Positions 28,203 through 36,500 of a stretch of 38,783 nucleotides of DNA are shown in pieces. The notes under the pieces are model-generated. The model was not told the origin of the DNA. It saw nothing but the letters and a program-made list of their open reading frames with translations, and ran no database searches. The stretch is taken from assembly GCA_029821195.1 (NCBI GenBank), contig JALGTU010000008.1:1-38783 (forward strand), given 5' to 3'. How positions within the stretch are numbered: the first letter of the stretch is position 1; each line of letters opens with the position of its first letter. The DNA comes from Candidatus Zipacnadia bacterium (GTDB lineage Bacteria > Armatimonadota > Zipacnadia > Zipacnadales > Zipacnadaceae). A program made the position numbers and the translations under genes.

Positions 28203-29465
28203 TTACCGGGCGAAAGATTCGGCAGCCATCGCCAGGAATTCGTGATTAGTCTTGGTCTTGCGAATGCCGGCCAGGAGCGTTTCGAGTGCCTCCGGGGGCT
28301 CCATCTTATGTAGGACGTTGCGAAGCTGCCAGATAGCCTGCATCTCCTCGTCAGTGAACAGTAGCTCCTGATGACGAGTGGAGGAGCGGGCGATGTCCAC
28401 GGCCGGGAATATACCCCGGTCGGCAAGCTGACGGGAGAGTACCAGGTCCATATTGCCGGTGGCCTTGAACTCCTCGAAGATCATATCGTCCATGCGGCTG
28501 CCCGTTTCGACCAGAATGGTGGCCAGGATGGTCAGGCTACCGCCGTCCTCGATGTTGCGGGCCGCGCCAAAGAAACGCTTGGGGCGATACAGTGCACTGG
28601 GGTCCAGCCCGCCGGAGAGGGTGCGGCCGCTGGGATCTATGGTAAGATTACTGGCGCGGGAAAGCCGCGTAATGCTGTCGAGCAGGATGACGACATCTTC
28701 GCCCTGCTCTACCAGGCGTTTGGCGCGAGCCAGAAGCAGCTCAGACACCTTCATATGGTTTTCGGGAAGTTCGTCGAAGGTTGAGCTGACTACTTCGCCC
28801 TCGACGGAGCGCGCGATATCGGTGACCTCCTCGGGACGCTCGTCCACCAGCAGAACCAGCAGGCGCAGGTCGTCGTAGTTGGCGGTCAGGCAGTTGGCGA
28901 GTTGTTTGATGACTGTCGTCTTACCCGCTTTGGGTGGGGAGACAATTAGCCCCCGCTGTCCGCGGCCAATTGGCGTGACGAGATCCAATACGCGCCCCTC
29001 GATATTGGTGGGATTATCTGTTTCCAAGTGCAGGCGCTGGTCGGGGTAAACCGGCGTGAGCTGCTCGAAGTCGGGCCGCCGTCCGACTTCCTCCGGCGCC
29101 AGAGCGTTAATCGTCTGGACGCGGAGCAGGGACCAGTAACGCTCGCTGTTCTTGGGCGGACGCACCGGGCCGCTGACCAAATCGCCGCTGCGCAGATCGA
29201 AGCGGCGAATCTGGCTGTCGGCGACGTAGACGTCATGGTTCGCACTGGGCCTGTAGCCGTCCACGCGCAGGTAGCCGCGGCCGTCGCCCATAACCTCCAG
29301 AACGCCGTAGCGGTACTTATTGCCATCCTGCTCGCTCTGGGCCATAAGTATCTTCATGCACAGGTCAGATTTCCTCAGCCCAGAGTAACCGGCAATCCCC
29401 ATCTCTCCGGCCATTTCGCGCAAATCATCTACGGTCTTTTCCTTCAGATCCGACAAGTCCAACAT
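28203..29465 (-). CDS. rho: Transcription termination factor Rho
   Basis: Rho is the hexameric RNA-dependent helicase that terminates transcription. The 420-residue protein has the N-terminal Rho helix bundle ([19 protein letters not shown]), the cold-shock-like RNA-binding domain with [14 protein letters not shown], and the RecA-like ATPase. The ATPase has Walker A PPKAGKTT at about 177-184, [15 protein letters not shown], Walker [17 protein letters not shown], the Q/R-loop regions and [11 protein letters not shown]-like C-terminus ([17 protein letters not shown]). No insertion in the N-terminal domain is present, so it is the compact form. It starts 26 bases after hpt and is followed by the exported helical protein gene. 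A rho-hpt link is not usual in well-studied bacteria. Confidence 0.97.
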   Translation of the reverse strand: MLDLSDLKEKTVDDLREMAGEMGIAGYSGLRKSDLCMKILMAQSEQDGNKYRYGVLEVMGDGRGYLRVDGYRPSANHDVYVADSQIRRFDLRSGDLVSGPVRPPKNSERYWSLLRVQTINALAPEEVGRRPDFEQLTPVYPDQRLHLETDNPTNIEGRVLDLVTPIGRGQRGLIVSPPKAGKTTVIKQLANCLTANYDDLRLLVLLVDERPEEVTDIARSVEGEVVSSTFDELPENHMKVSELLLARAKRLVEQGEDVVILLDSITRLSRASNLTIDPSGRTLSGGLDPSALYRPKRFFGAARNIEDGGSLTILATILVETGSRMDDMIFEEFKATGNMDLVLSRQLADRGIFPAVDIARSSTRHQELLFTDEEMQAIWQLRNVLHKMEPPEALETLLAGIRKTKTNHEFLAMAAESFAR

Positions 29466-29491
29466 GACGCACCTCTCGAGAACTTACTCCC

Positions 29492-30049
29492 CTACTCACG
29501 GTGAGTTAGCATCGCATCGTCTTTCAAAACGGCCACGAACGGCAGACTACGAAAGCGCTGGGCGTAGTCCAGGCCGTAGCCGACCACAAAGTAATCCGGG
29601 ATTTCAAAGCCGATGTAGTTAAGCTCCACAGCCAACTCGCGCCGCGCGGTCTTGCTCAGTAGCGTGCAGACCTTCACCGAAGCGGGCTGGCGGTCCTTGA
29701 CTACTTCGACAAGCTTGGCCACAGTGCGGCCACTATCAACAATGTCTTCGACCATCAGGACGTGCTTGCCGGTCACAGGCAAACTCAGATCCTTGAGAAT
29801 TGCTACCTCCCCGCTAGAGGTCATGTCGTCACCGTAGCTGGAAACATCGAAAAAGTCGACCTGACAACGGCGGGTAAGCTGGCGCATTAGATCGGCCAGA
29901 AACACAAAACTCCCGGTAAGAATACCTACCAAGACCAGTTCGCAGTCCTGGTAGTCGGCCGAGATATGCTCAGCAAGCTGCCCAACACGCTGGGCAATTT
30001 GCTCCTCGGTGAGGATTATTTCGGCAATGTCCTGCTCCCAGTATGCCAC
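29492..30049 (-). CDS. hpt: Hypoxanthine phosphoribosyltransferase
   Basis: Hpt salvages hypoxanthine and guanine to IMP and GMP using PRPP in the cytoplasm. The protein has 185 residues, a normal length. Visible are ILTEEQIAQRVGQLAEHIS, LVLVGILTGSFVFLADLMRQ, the flexible-loop region FFDVSSYGDDMTSSG, the PRPP motif VLMVEDIVDSGRTVAKLV, and IGFEIPDYFVVGYGLDYAQR near the end. The start is GTG 30049 because a perfect AGGAGG lies six bases before it. The frame stays open upstream to 30166, but that extension is not family-like. A consensus promoter at 30435-30463 would give a leader of about 380 bases. rho follows after 26 bases. Confidence 0.93.
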   Translation of the reverse strand: MAYWEQDIAEIILTEEQIAQRVGQLAEHISADYQDCELVLVGILTGSFVFLADLMRQLTRRCQVDFFDVSSYGDDMTSSGEVAILKDLSLPVTGKHVLMVEDIVDSGRTVAKLVEVVKDRQPASVKVCTLLSKTARRELAVELNYIGFEIPDYFVVGYGLDYAQRFRSLPFVAVLKDDAMLTHRE

Positions 30050-30428
30050 CAATGCCCTCCTCGCACAGCAACCTGCTACCTGAAGGCGGGTTCGACTGAA
30101 CGTGGACAGTCGTATACGAAGCTGACCCGTAGCGACCGTGGTCTCCCCTTGGTATATTGGCTGCAAATCCCCCGCTCTTCAATCCGCTGCCCGCTGATCC
30201 CGTCTCCGTCGGGTGCCGGAATAGGTCCCATTACATAAGCTCTCGACCTGACGAAATCGCTGGAAGAATCTGCTGAAGACGCTAATAATCCACGATACAT
30301 AAGACCAGTCATGCATATCTAGTCTACCTGGGAACAACCAGGAAAAGAGGAATTGTCGAAAGCTATGGTCGTACTGCGACCTATCGAATCCCGGAAAGGT
30401 GCAATCAACGGGGAAGTGTCACAATTCG
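30050..30428 (-). other. Long 5' leader of hpt, no known RNA family recognised
   Basis: About 380 bases lie between the expected transcription start and the hpt GTG. Small hairpins are visible: GGTCG/CGACC (30367-30381), CCTGG/CCAGG (30327-30342) and CCCG/CGGG near 30195-30215. I checked by eye for purine, c-di-GMP, tmRNA, RNase P and SRP core motifs and saw none. A 78-codon minus-strand frame (30076-30312) crosses it but resembles no protein. Confidence 0.45.
30056..30061 (-). promoter_or_regulatory. Ribosome binding site fixing the hpt start
   Basis: AGGAGG on the minus strand lies six bases before GTG 30049 and three before an in-frame TTG. It rules out the longer frame that starts near 30166. 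Confidence 0.7.
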
Positions 30429-30434
30429 TTAAGT

Positions 30435-30463
30435 ATTATAACCTTGGATAGCTTACTTGTCAA
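30435..30463 (-). promoter_or_regulatory. Consensus sigma70 promoter upstream of hpt
   Basis: On the minus strand TTGACA (30458-30463), a 17-base spacer and TATAAT (30435-30440) match consensus exactly. It reads toward hpt-rho and lies 32 bases past the end of the thymidylate synthase gene. Confidence 0.85.
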
Positions 30464-30495
30464 CTGTATTTGCCAAAATATCCAGGCCAGTGGGC

Positions 30496-31326
30496 TTACG
30501 GCGTCGAATTCTCCCGGGCTAGTGAAGCCGCAATTCGCTCCCGGGCCTCTTCGATCAGCGGGGCGATCTGCTCAGTAGTGAAGGTCCGTTGCGCCAGTGT
30601 TCGCCTCTCCAGCGACTGCAAGAAACCCTCAAACTCCTTGAAGTATGACCCATAGATGTGGAACGAGTCCACGATGTGATTATATTGCCCGACGCGGATG
30701 TCCCGGCCCAGCTTCTGCGCGAGCTGCTCGGCCAACATCTTCTGTAGCTCGGTGAACGCGTACATATTCATAAATGCGGCCTTGAACGCGTCGTTACTGC
30801 GGATATGGGCCGACATCACCAACTCGTCGCCAAATACCCGGCACCACAGCCGCTGCAGACAGGGCGGGTGCTCGTCGGTTTGGTCGGTACCCGGTTTCCA
30901 CAGGATAGCCTGGGCGCGGCGAGTGTGCGGGGCCTCAGCAAGCGCCTCCAGCATCAGTTCGAGCTGGTTGACCGACTCGCCCGCTGGGCATTTCGTATAT
31001 GCCGCCAGCCGCTCGTGGTACGTGTAGGACCACTTCCCCGCCTCCGGGTCAATCCAGTGATCGTGAATACCATCCACGACCTCCTGACGGTATACCTCCA
31101 GGTCGTAGATGCCTCCGGGCAGAGCACGGTGAATGCGTGGTTCGGCGAAGGGATCGCTGACGGAGAGCATCAGCGAGACATCGCGGCTGGGGGGATCGCC
31201 AGGCTTGTCGTACTGCGTGGGAATCCGGGCGCCGCGTTCCCAGGTATCAACAACCGCCTGCTCCCAGCCTTCGGCCAGGTTGTCAGCTTGCACACAGATT
31301 ACCGGCAGCGCCAGAGCAGATTTCAT
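30496..31326 (-). CDS. Thymidylate synthase ThyA-family protein, divergent
   Basis: The 276-residue protein has the ThyA catalytic layout. PPCLQRLWCRV carries the nucleophile Cys at about 156 (family PCH; here Leu follows). RSNDAFKAAFMNMYAF at about 176-191 matches RS-D-F---P-N-ASY, with the pyrimidine-binding Asn (about 187) kept, which argues for dUMP rather than dCMP. DSFHIYGSY matches the D-H-Y sugar-binding motif. The N-terminal part, including WSYTYHERLAAY, resembles archaeal-type ThyA more than E. coli ThyA. It would make dTMP using methylene-tetrahydrofolate. AGGTGA precedes ATG 31326 at some distance, and a promoter lies at 31395-31423. A hydroxymethylase role on another pyrimidine nucleotide cannot be excluded. 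Confidence 0.75.
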   Translation of the reverse strand: MKSALALPVICVQADNLAEGWEQAVVDTWERGARIPTQYDKPGDPPSRDVSLMLSVSDPFAEPRIHRALPGGIYDLEVYRQEVVDGIHDHWIDPEAGKWSYTYHERLAAYTKCPAGESVNQLELMLEALAEAPHTRRAQAILWKPGTDQTDEHPPCLQRLWCRVFGDELVMSAHIRSNDAFKAAFMNMYAFTELQKMLAEQLAQKLGRDIRVGQYNHIVDSFHIYGSYFKEFEGFLQSLERRTLAQRTFTTEQIAPLIEEARERIAASLARENSTP

Positions 31327-31394
31327 TTGAGGAACCTATCACCTTTGCGGTTCAAGCCACAATGGGTGTTATCGGAAGCTGGTCGTATGCCGTT

Positions 31395-31423
31395 AGAGTA
31401 GCCCGTCGCTCCGGCGGTGTCAA
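31395..31423 (-). promoter_or_regulatory. Promoter of the thymidylate synthase gene
   Basis: Minus strand TTGACA (31418-31423), 17 bases, TACTCT (31395-31400). It is divergent from the apgM promoter 36 bases away. Confidence 0.65.
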
Positions 31424-31459
31424 GGGGCAGAATGGAGATGCGCTGCAAACGGCCTTACC

Positions 31460-31488
31460 TTGACCAGGCCCGGCCGAATGCTTACAAT
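31460..31488 (+). promoter_or_regulatory. Promoter of the apgM operon
   Basis: TTGACC (31460-31465), 17 bases, TACAAT (31483-31488). It gives a leader of about 50 bases before the TTG start of apgM. Confidence 0.7.
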
Positions 31489-31547
31489 CTAATTGTACTA
31501 CAGTTAACTCACTGAGACGAATTAGCATTATTGGAGGTCAGGTTCAA

Positions 31548-32804
31548 TTGCATGACGACAGCACACAGATAATCTTTCTGGGCGACGGCATGGGCGGGCG
31601 CCCAGTACCCAGCCTGGACGGGCAAACCTGTATTGAGGCCCAGGAGACGCCCGCGATGGACGAAGTAGCGCGAGGCGGCGAATGCGGATATATGGACCCG
31701 ATCCGACCCGGCGTGGCGGTGGGCAGCGACACCGGCCACATGGTGATACTGGGCTACGACCCGTTCCAGTACTATACCGGGCGGGGGCCATTTGAAGCCA
31801 AGGGCGTGGGCATTGACGTGCAGCCCGGCGATCTCGCCTTCCGGTGTAACTTTGCAACTGTCGAGGAGAATCTTATTGCCGACCGCCGGGCCGGGCGTAT
31901 CACCGAGCGCACCGACGAACTATCCGCAGCGATCAACCACGCTTTCAGTAACGGCATAGATGGCGTAGAAGTCATCTTCAAGGAGTCGGTGGCTCATCGC
32001 GCGGCGCTGGTGCTGCGCGGAGATGACCTGGACCCGCGGGTTACCGATGTTGACCCGCACGAAGTAGGGGTGGCGGTACCGTTGTGTAGGCCGCTGCCGG
32101 AGACGGCGGACGATGCCCCTGCGCAAAGGACTGCGAAACTGGTCAACGAATTCGTGCAGCGTGTCCACGAGCTTCTCGAAGACCACGAAGTCAACCGCCA
32201 GCGCCGCGCTGACGGCCTGCCGCCGGCGAACATCGTGCTGCCTCGAGGAGTAGGCACGGCGCCGGACCTCAAGCCGTTCTCCGAGCAATACGGCCTGAAC
32301 GGTGCAATGATCGTAGAAGTGGACCTGGTACGAGGGTTGGGAATGTACCTCGGTATGTCTGTCATCAAGGTCCCTGGGGCAACCGGCGGGCCGGACACCG
32401 ACGAGCTGGCGATTGCGCAGGCGGTGGTCAACGCTGCCGCTGAACACGACTTCATCCTGTGCAATATCAAATGCCCCGATGTGGGTGGGCACGACGGTGA
32501 CGCGGAGCAGAAGATGGCGGCAATAGCCAAAGTGGACCGCGCCGTCGGCTACCTTCTGGATAACCTGAACTGGGATAGTACCGTGCTGATGCTCAGCGCG
32601 GATCACTGTACACCCGTCACTATTCAGGACCATAGCGGTGATGCGATACCGCTAGCTTTCTACGGACGTGGGGTGCGTCCCGACGACGTACGAAGCTACG
32701 GCGAGCGCGCCTGCGCTGGGGGCAGCGTGCACCGGATCCGCGGGCTGGACGTTATGAACATTATGGGCAACTATGCCGGAACTCTGCCTAAGTTTGGTGC
32801 CTGA
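31548..32804 (+). CDS. apgM: 2,3-bisphosphoglycerate-independent phosphoglycerate mutase, archaeal type
   Basis: ApgM interconverts 3- and 2-phosphoglycerate in glycolysis and gluconeogenesis without a bisphosphoglycerate cofactor. It belongs to the alkaline phosphatase superfamily. The 418-residue protein starts QIIFLGDGMGGRPVPSL (first metal aspartate). It has the catalytic serine in VGSDTGHMVILGYDP (Ser about 60), YYTGRGPFEAKGVGI, LPRGVGTAPDLKPF, KVPGATGGPDTD, CPDVGGHDGDAEQK, and the late metal site LMLSADHCTPV. The start is TTG 31548: GGAGGT lies 10 bases before it and the only nearby ATG (31552) is out of frame. The stop overlaps the next gene's ATG by one base. It is the first gene of a four-gene unit. 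Confidence 0.92.
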   Translation: MHDDSTQIIFLGDGMGGRPVPSLDGQTCIEAQETPAMDEVARGGECGYMDPIRPGVAVGSDTGHMVILGYDPFQYYTGRGPFEAKGVGIDVQPGDLAFRCNFATVEENLIADRRAGRITERTDELSAAINHAFSNGIDGVEVIFKESVAHRAALVLRGDDLDPRVTDVDPHEVGVAVPLCRPLPETADDAPAQRTAKLVNEFVQRVHELLEDHEVNRQRRADGLPPANIVLPRGVGTAPDLKPFSEQYGLNGAMIVEVDLVRGLGMYLGMSVIKVPGATGGPDTDELAIAQAVVNAAAEHDFILCNIKCPDVGGHDGDAEQKMAAIAKVDRAVGYLLDNLNWDSTVLMLSADHCTPVTIQDHSGDAIPLAFYGRGVRPDDVRSYGERACAGGSVHRIRGLDVMNIMGNYAGTLPKFGA

Positions 32805-33976
32805 TGAAACGCTGCGTGCTCTGTGCTATCGTCCTGGCGGCTTGCATCGCTGCAGGACAAGCTCAGGAAGAAGAGCTACGCATCCGCGTGGCCAACCGCC
32901 CGGCCGGCGCTATTGAAGTCAGTCGGGATGGCGGCGAGCAGTGGCGAGAGATCGGGCGGGTCACCTTGCCTGCTAATACCGTCAATCTGCACGCGTATAA
33001 CGCCAGCCGTTGGGTGCCCGATAGCACGGTCGCCGCCACTGCAGTCAATGCGATCCACATCAAGGTCAGGACAGACAATGACACCGGTTATGGGGTGACA
33101 TTCAGCATTGTCCCGGCAGGAGAAGTGCTGGGCGCGGCGGTGCGCGAGCAGAGCAGCGTGATCGAGACTAATCTGCCCGCAGGCTCAGGACTGTTTGGGG
33201 GCCTGGGGCCGACGGTGGGATCGCCGGTCTATCTGCAGGGAGCAGACGGCGATCTGCAGCCACTAGCCCGCGATTACCAGCCGGCAGCAGGCGACGTTAT
33301 GGTCATAGTCCGCCCGCACCCGGCGCGCCGAGTGCGATATATTGACCTGGCGAACGAGTTTGGCGGCGATGTAACGGTAACGTACGACGATGGCGGTCGC
33401 GAGATCATCGGGCAGGTGCTCCGGCCAGTGTGCGGGGTGGGACGTTTCGCAGGCACTAAGTACGCAGCGCCAGGGCGGCTGCGGGCGAACCATGCCGGAG
33501 TCATTGACATATCCACGTCTCCCGTGGGCTTGGTGGGGGGATTCCAGATCATACCGGCCCGGCACGCCAACGATGCCGAGCTGTGGTACATCAAAGCTAA
33601 TACCCAGTGGATGGTGGTCGGGCCGCGCGATAGAACGCAAAGCTGGGAAGGAGCTGCCCCCCTGTTCGCCGGGCATCTCTATCCCAGCTATCGAGACGAT
33701 GACATAACCGGCGGTCATAACAACTGGCTGGAGCGGACGCTGTCGCGCTGTCAGGTACTGGCGAAAATCGGAGAGAGTGACTGGGACCTGCTGCCGCGGA
33801 TTGCTCTCGATCCGGGCGCGCCGCCTCACCAAGAGCGACCCGAGGGCAACCGCTTGTGGCGAATCAAGACCAGCCCGGACGTGCGAAAGCCACTTCCGTC
33901 ACGGGCGCATACCGCGCTGATGCAGGTGCGGGCGATCAGGATCGTTCTGCCGCGCGCGGTATACTGGCCCGAGTAG
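32804..33976 (+). CDS. Secreted protein of unknown function
   Basis: A 390-residue protein that I do not recognise. It starts with a clear signal peptide, MKRCVLCAIVLAACIAAGQA, with cleavage expected after the AQA-like site. The mature part is rich in beta-strand-like stretches, for example LRIRVANRPAGAIEVSRDGG, NAIHIKVRTDNDTGYGVTFS and VTVTYDDGGREIIG, and suggests a beta-sandwich surface or periplasmic protein. GPTVGSPVYLQG faintly recalls the GMSGSPVY loop of the S55 protease family, but the catalytic serine context and a matching His are missing. PARHANDAELWYIKANTQWM may be a core motif. Its ATG overlaps the apgM stop by one base (TGATG), so expression is coupled to a glycolytic gene. Confidence 0.7.
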   Translation: MKRCVLCAIVLAACIAAGQAQEEELRIRVANRPAGAIEVSRDGGEQWREIGRVTLPANTVNLHAYNASRWVPDSTVAATAVNAIHIKVRTDNDTGYGVTFSIVPAGEVLGAAVREQSSVIETNLPAGSGLFGGLGPTVGSPVYLQGADGDLQPLARDYQPAAGDVMVIVRPHPARRVRYIDLANEFGGDVTVTYDDGGREIIGQVLRPVCGVGRFAGTKYAAPGRLRANHAGVIDISTSPVGLVGGFQIIPARHANDAELWYIKANTQWMVVGPRDRTQSWEGAAPLFAGHLYPSYRDDDITGGHNNWLERTLSRCQVLAKIGESDWDLLPRIALDPGAPPHQERPEGNRLWRIKTSPDVRKPLPSRAHTALMQVRAIRIVLPRAVYWPE

Positions 33977-34062
33977 GCCAGGCAGGTTGTGCTGAAGACA
34001 AGAGTCGGGGCAAGGGTGCCCCTCCCACAGCAGTGGCAGAGAGCAAGAAGTTGGCCAGATAG

Positions 34063-34821
34063 ATGACCGCGGAGCGCAGACAAACCGAGAAGATGCTTAG
34101 AGCAGGCAGGCTGCTGCTGGTGGTGAGTCTACCCCGCAACGAGCCAGAACTTGCCCGGGCGGCCCAGGCGGGTGGTGCGGATGTCCTGAAGGTGCATATC
34201 AACGTCCACCACCACGCCAGCAATACGCACTTTCACGGCCTTGCCGAGGAACGCCCCGCTCTCAAAGAGATATTGGATGTCGGGCTGCCGGTGGGGATTG
34301 TGCCGGGGGCGCATGAGGCCATGGCCAGCCGCCAGGATATACTCGAGCTGGACCAAATGGGTATTGACTTCTTTGACGCCTACGTCCACCAGATGCCTGC
34401 CTGGATGCTGCAGATGGAGACCAGGATGTCGCGGATGTTGGCGCTAAGCTGCCAGCAGCGGCACACGAACTTCTCACTGGGGCCGTGTGCAGCCCGGTGC
34501 GATCTTATCGAAGCATCAATCATCGAACCCGAGGGCTATGGCGAGCCGATGACGGTCGCGGACCTGTGTGACTATGGACGGATTTGCCGGAGTTATCCCG
34601 AGATACCCGTATTCGTGCCCACCCAGCGCCGCATTACGCCCGACGAATTGCCGATGTTGCAGGAGATGGGCGTGCGCGGTATAATCATCGGCGCAGTAGT
34701 GACCGGGCATGAAGCCCGGACCATCGAACAGGTGACACACGAATTTGCCGACATACTCCACCGATTGAGATCGAGCGCACAAAACACGGCGGACGTGACC
34801 GACGTCCGCGGGGGGGAGTAA
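34063..34821 (+). CDS. TIM-barrel-like protein of unknown function
   Basis: A 252-residue soluble protein whose repeating strand-helix pattern suggests a (beta/alpha)8 barrel. LLLVVSLPRNEPELARAAQA is followed by GGADVLKVHINVHHHASNTH, then VGLPVGIVPGAHEA, MGIDFFDAYVHQMPAWML and IPVFVPTQRRITPDELPMLQ. The end MGVRGIIIGAVVTG resembles the phosphate-binding loop region of NanE/ThiG-type barrels. KVHINVHHHASNTHFHG is histidine-rich and could bind a metal. No specific enzyme family is recognised. ATG 34063 is used; an in-frame ATG at 34093 is possible since neither has a good ribosome binding site. It sits between the secreted protein and a DUF4127 gene, 86 bases after the former and five bases before the latter. 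Confidence 0.7.
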   Translation: MTAERRQTEKMLRAGRLLLVVSLPRNEPELARAAQAGGADVLKVHINVHHHASNTHFHGLAEERPALKEILDVGLPVGIVPGAHEAMASRQDILELDQMGIDFFDAYVHQMPAWMLQMETRMSRMLALSCQQRHTNFSLGPCAARCDLIEASIIEPEGYGEPMTVADLCDYGRICRSYPEIPVFVPTQRRITPDELPMLQEMGVRGIIIGAVVTGHEARTIEQVTHEFADILHRLRSSAQNTADVTDVRGGE

Positions 34822-34826
34822 CGATC

Positions 34827-36476
34827 GTGACGCTTCGACACCGCTTACATCGTGTAATCTACGTGCCGCTAGACGACAGGCCAGTTAACGCACAGCGACC
34901 GCACTTGCTCGCCCAGATGGTGGATTATGAGCTGCTTACCCCGCCCCGGGCATTGTTGGGATGCTATCGCACGCCCGGTCGGCCGGACGAGATAGCCCAG
35001 TGGCTGGTGGCACAGGTCTCGGGGTCCCGCGTTGCTGACTGCTTGATTCTGAGCCTGGATATGCTCGTCTACGGTGGCCTGGTGGCTTCGCGCACCTCGG
35101 ATATCGCGCTGGGCGAGGCTGCCAACCGTCTGGAAATCGTGGCAGAAATCAAGAACACAGCCTCGGGCATTCCGATCTACGCGAGCAGCATGATCCTGCG
35201 GGCCGTTGGGGATACCAATAGCGCGCAGTGGCCTGATTCTCGGGCGAGGCTTGAGGAGTACTCACGCCTGGCGGCTGAGGCCGAGGCGACGGGGACAGAG
35301 AGTGATGAGCTGCACAAGCTGCGCAGCGATATGCCCGAGCCGCTCCTGCGCCGGTATCAGCAAGTCCGCCAACGTAATCACCAGGTCAACCTGCTGGCGA
35401 TTGACGAGCTGGCCGCGGGGCACATAGATTTCCTGGTACTGCCGCAGGACGATGCCGGACCCGAAGGGCTGCATAAGCTGGAGCAAGCTCGCCTCCAGGA
35501 GCGGATAGAGGAAGCAAGCGTTGGCGACCGCGCGATGATCTATCCGGGAGCGGACGAAGTCGGCATGACGCTCTTTGCGCGGTTCGTACACAAGCATATG
35601 GAGAAGCAGCCCGCCGTGAAGGTCGAATATGTAGACGCCGAGGCCCGCCGGCGAATCGCGCCCTATGAGGATCGCAGCGTGGAGGAGACAATTGCCGCAC
35701 AAATCGCGGTGGTCGGCGGGTCCGTCACCGAAGATGCCAATGATGCCGACCTCGTGCTCCTGGTTAACCCTCCGGCTGAACCAGGCGATGAACAGCGCGC
35801 CGAGCAGATCCGGAACTCGCTGGAAATGATCAAGGAGGTTGCCAGCCGCAAGGGCGTGGCAATATGTGACGTAGCAGACGCGAACGGGGCGGATGACGGC
35901 CTGGTCACCGCGCTGTTGGACAGCGGACTGGAGCCTGCTCAACTGCTGGCGTTTGCGGGCTGGAATACCGCAGCTAATTCGATCGGCTCCGCTCTGGCGC
36001 ATAGTACGCTGCGGCTGATCGCCCGGCAGGACAAAGGCGCCTTCGACCTGGCTCACCTGTTCACTAGCTTCGCGCCGATGCGCTATCTGCAACTGCTCAA
36101 TTCGTTGATCAATACCGAGCGGGCGCACGCCCAACTTCTATTTCTGAGCATGGTGGACGACTGGCTCTACCAGACCCGCCTGCGGCCGGAACTCAAACGG
36201 GAGCTGCAGGAAATGGTGGCCGGCGCCGAACTTGACCTATCTGAGCTTTACCCCTGCACCGAGGAAGTGGTCCGAGATCGGCTGGCCGAAGCTGCTGCTG
36301 ACCTGTGGATGAACCACTTCTGGGGGAAAAGGTGCGTGGAGGTCGGCAGCGGCGAGAACCGCAACAGCATCGTCCTGGCCGAACTGGAAGAGACACGCGT
36401 ACGCTTGCCCTGGCGACGACTGTTTGAGGTGAGTGTGGCCTTCAATATTAACGTGGAACTCGTCGCAGACAAGTAG
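34827..36476 (+). CDS. DUF4127 family protein
   Basis: A 549-residue protein of the uncharacterised DUF4127 family. It shows the family signatures YVPLDDRPVNAQRPHLLAQM near the N-terminus, LSLDMLVYGGLVASRT, LVLPQDDAGPEGLHKLE, MIYPGADEVGMTLFARFV and AFAGWNTAANSIGSALAHS. Conserved Asp, Arg and His clusters (DDRPVN, QDDAGP, GADE) suggest a hydrolase or sugar-binding enzyme; no activity is established to my knowledge. No signal peptide is visible. The GTG start follows a GGGGAG site and lies five bases after the TIM-barrel gene. The coding end GACAAGTAG forms half of an inverted repeat with the end of the convergent FAD gene. Confidence 0.88.
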   Translation: MTLRHRLHRVIYVPLDDRPVNAQRPHLLAQMVDYELLTPPRALLGCYRTPGRPDEIAQWLVAQVSGSRVADCLILSLDMLVYGGLVASRTSDIALGEAANRLEIVAEIKNTASGIPIYASSMILRAVGDTNSAQWPDSRARLEEYSRLAAEAEATGTESDELHKLRSDMPEPLLRRYQQVRQRNHQVNLLAIDELAAGHIDFLVLPQDDAGPEGLHKLEQARLQERIEEASVGDRAMIYPGADEVGMTLFARFVHKHMEKQPAVKVEYVDAEARRRIAPYEDRSVEETIAAQIAVVGGSVTEDANDADLVLLVNPPAEPGDEQRAEQIRNSLEMIKEVASRKGVAICDVADANGADDGLVTALLDSGLEPAQLLAFAGWNTAANSIGSALAHSTLRLIARQDKGAFDLAHLFTSFAPMRYLQLLNSLINTERAHAQLLFLSMVDDWLYQTRLRPELKRELQEMVAGAELDLSELYPCTEEVVRDRLAEAAADLWMNHFWGKRCVEVGSGENRNSIVLAELEETRVRLPWRRLFEVSVAFNINVELVADK

Positions 36477-36500
36477 CGAGAGCGTCTCCGGCTACTTGTC
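36468..36500. repeat. Inverted repeat spanning the convergent stop codons
   Basis: GACAAGTAGC (36468-36477) and GCTACTTGTC (36491-36500) are perfect reverse complements; inner GAGA/TCTC (36478-36488) can extend the stem. No T-run follows on either strand, so it is not a classical terminator, but it could protect both 3' ends. Both proteins end in Asp-Lys-stop, which explains the coding part of each arm. Confidence 0.65.

Noticed and set aside
30050-30166. N-terminal extension of hpt to a start at 30166
   Set aside because: The 39 extra residues do not resemble the family and AGGAGG points to GTG 30049.
30076-30312. A 78-codon minus-strand frame in the hpt leader
   Set aside because: No ribosome binding site and no family features; kept only as a note in the leader description.
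30050-30430. RNase P RNA, tmRNA, SRP RNA or a known riboswitch
   Set aside because: None of the core motifs I know (such as GAGGAAAGTCC for RNase P) is found on either strand.
33160-33240. S55 protease active site in the secreted protein (GSPVYLQG)
   Set aside because: The match is short, the catalytic serine is not in a GMSGSP context and no matching FGHP histidine motif is found.
34001-34022. GGGGC/GCCCC hairpin between the secreted protein and barrel genes as a terminator
   Set aside because: There is no T-run after the stem and the operon appears to continue.
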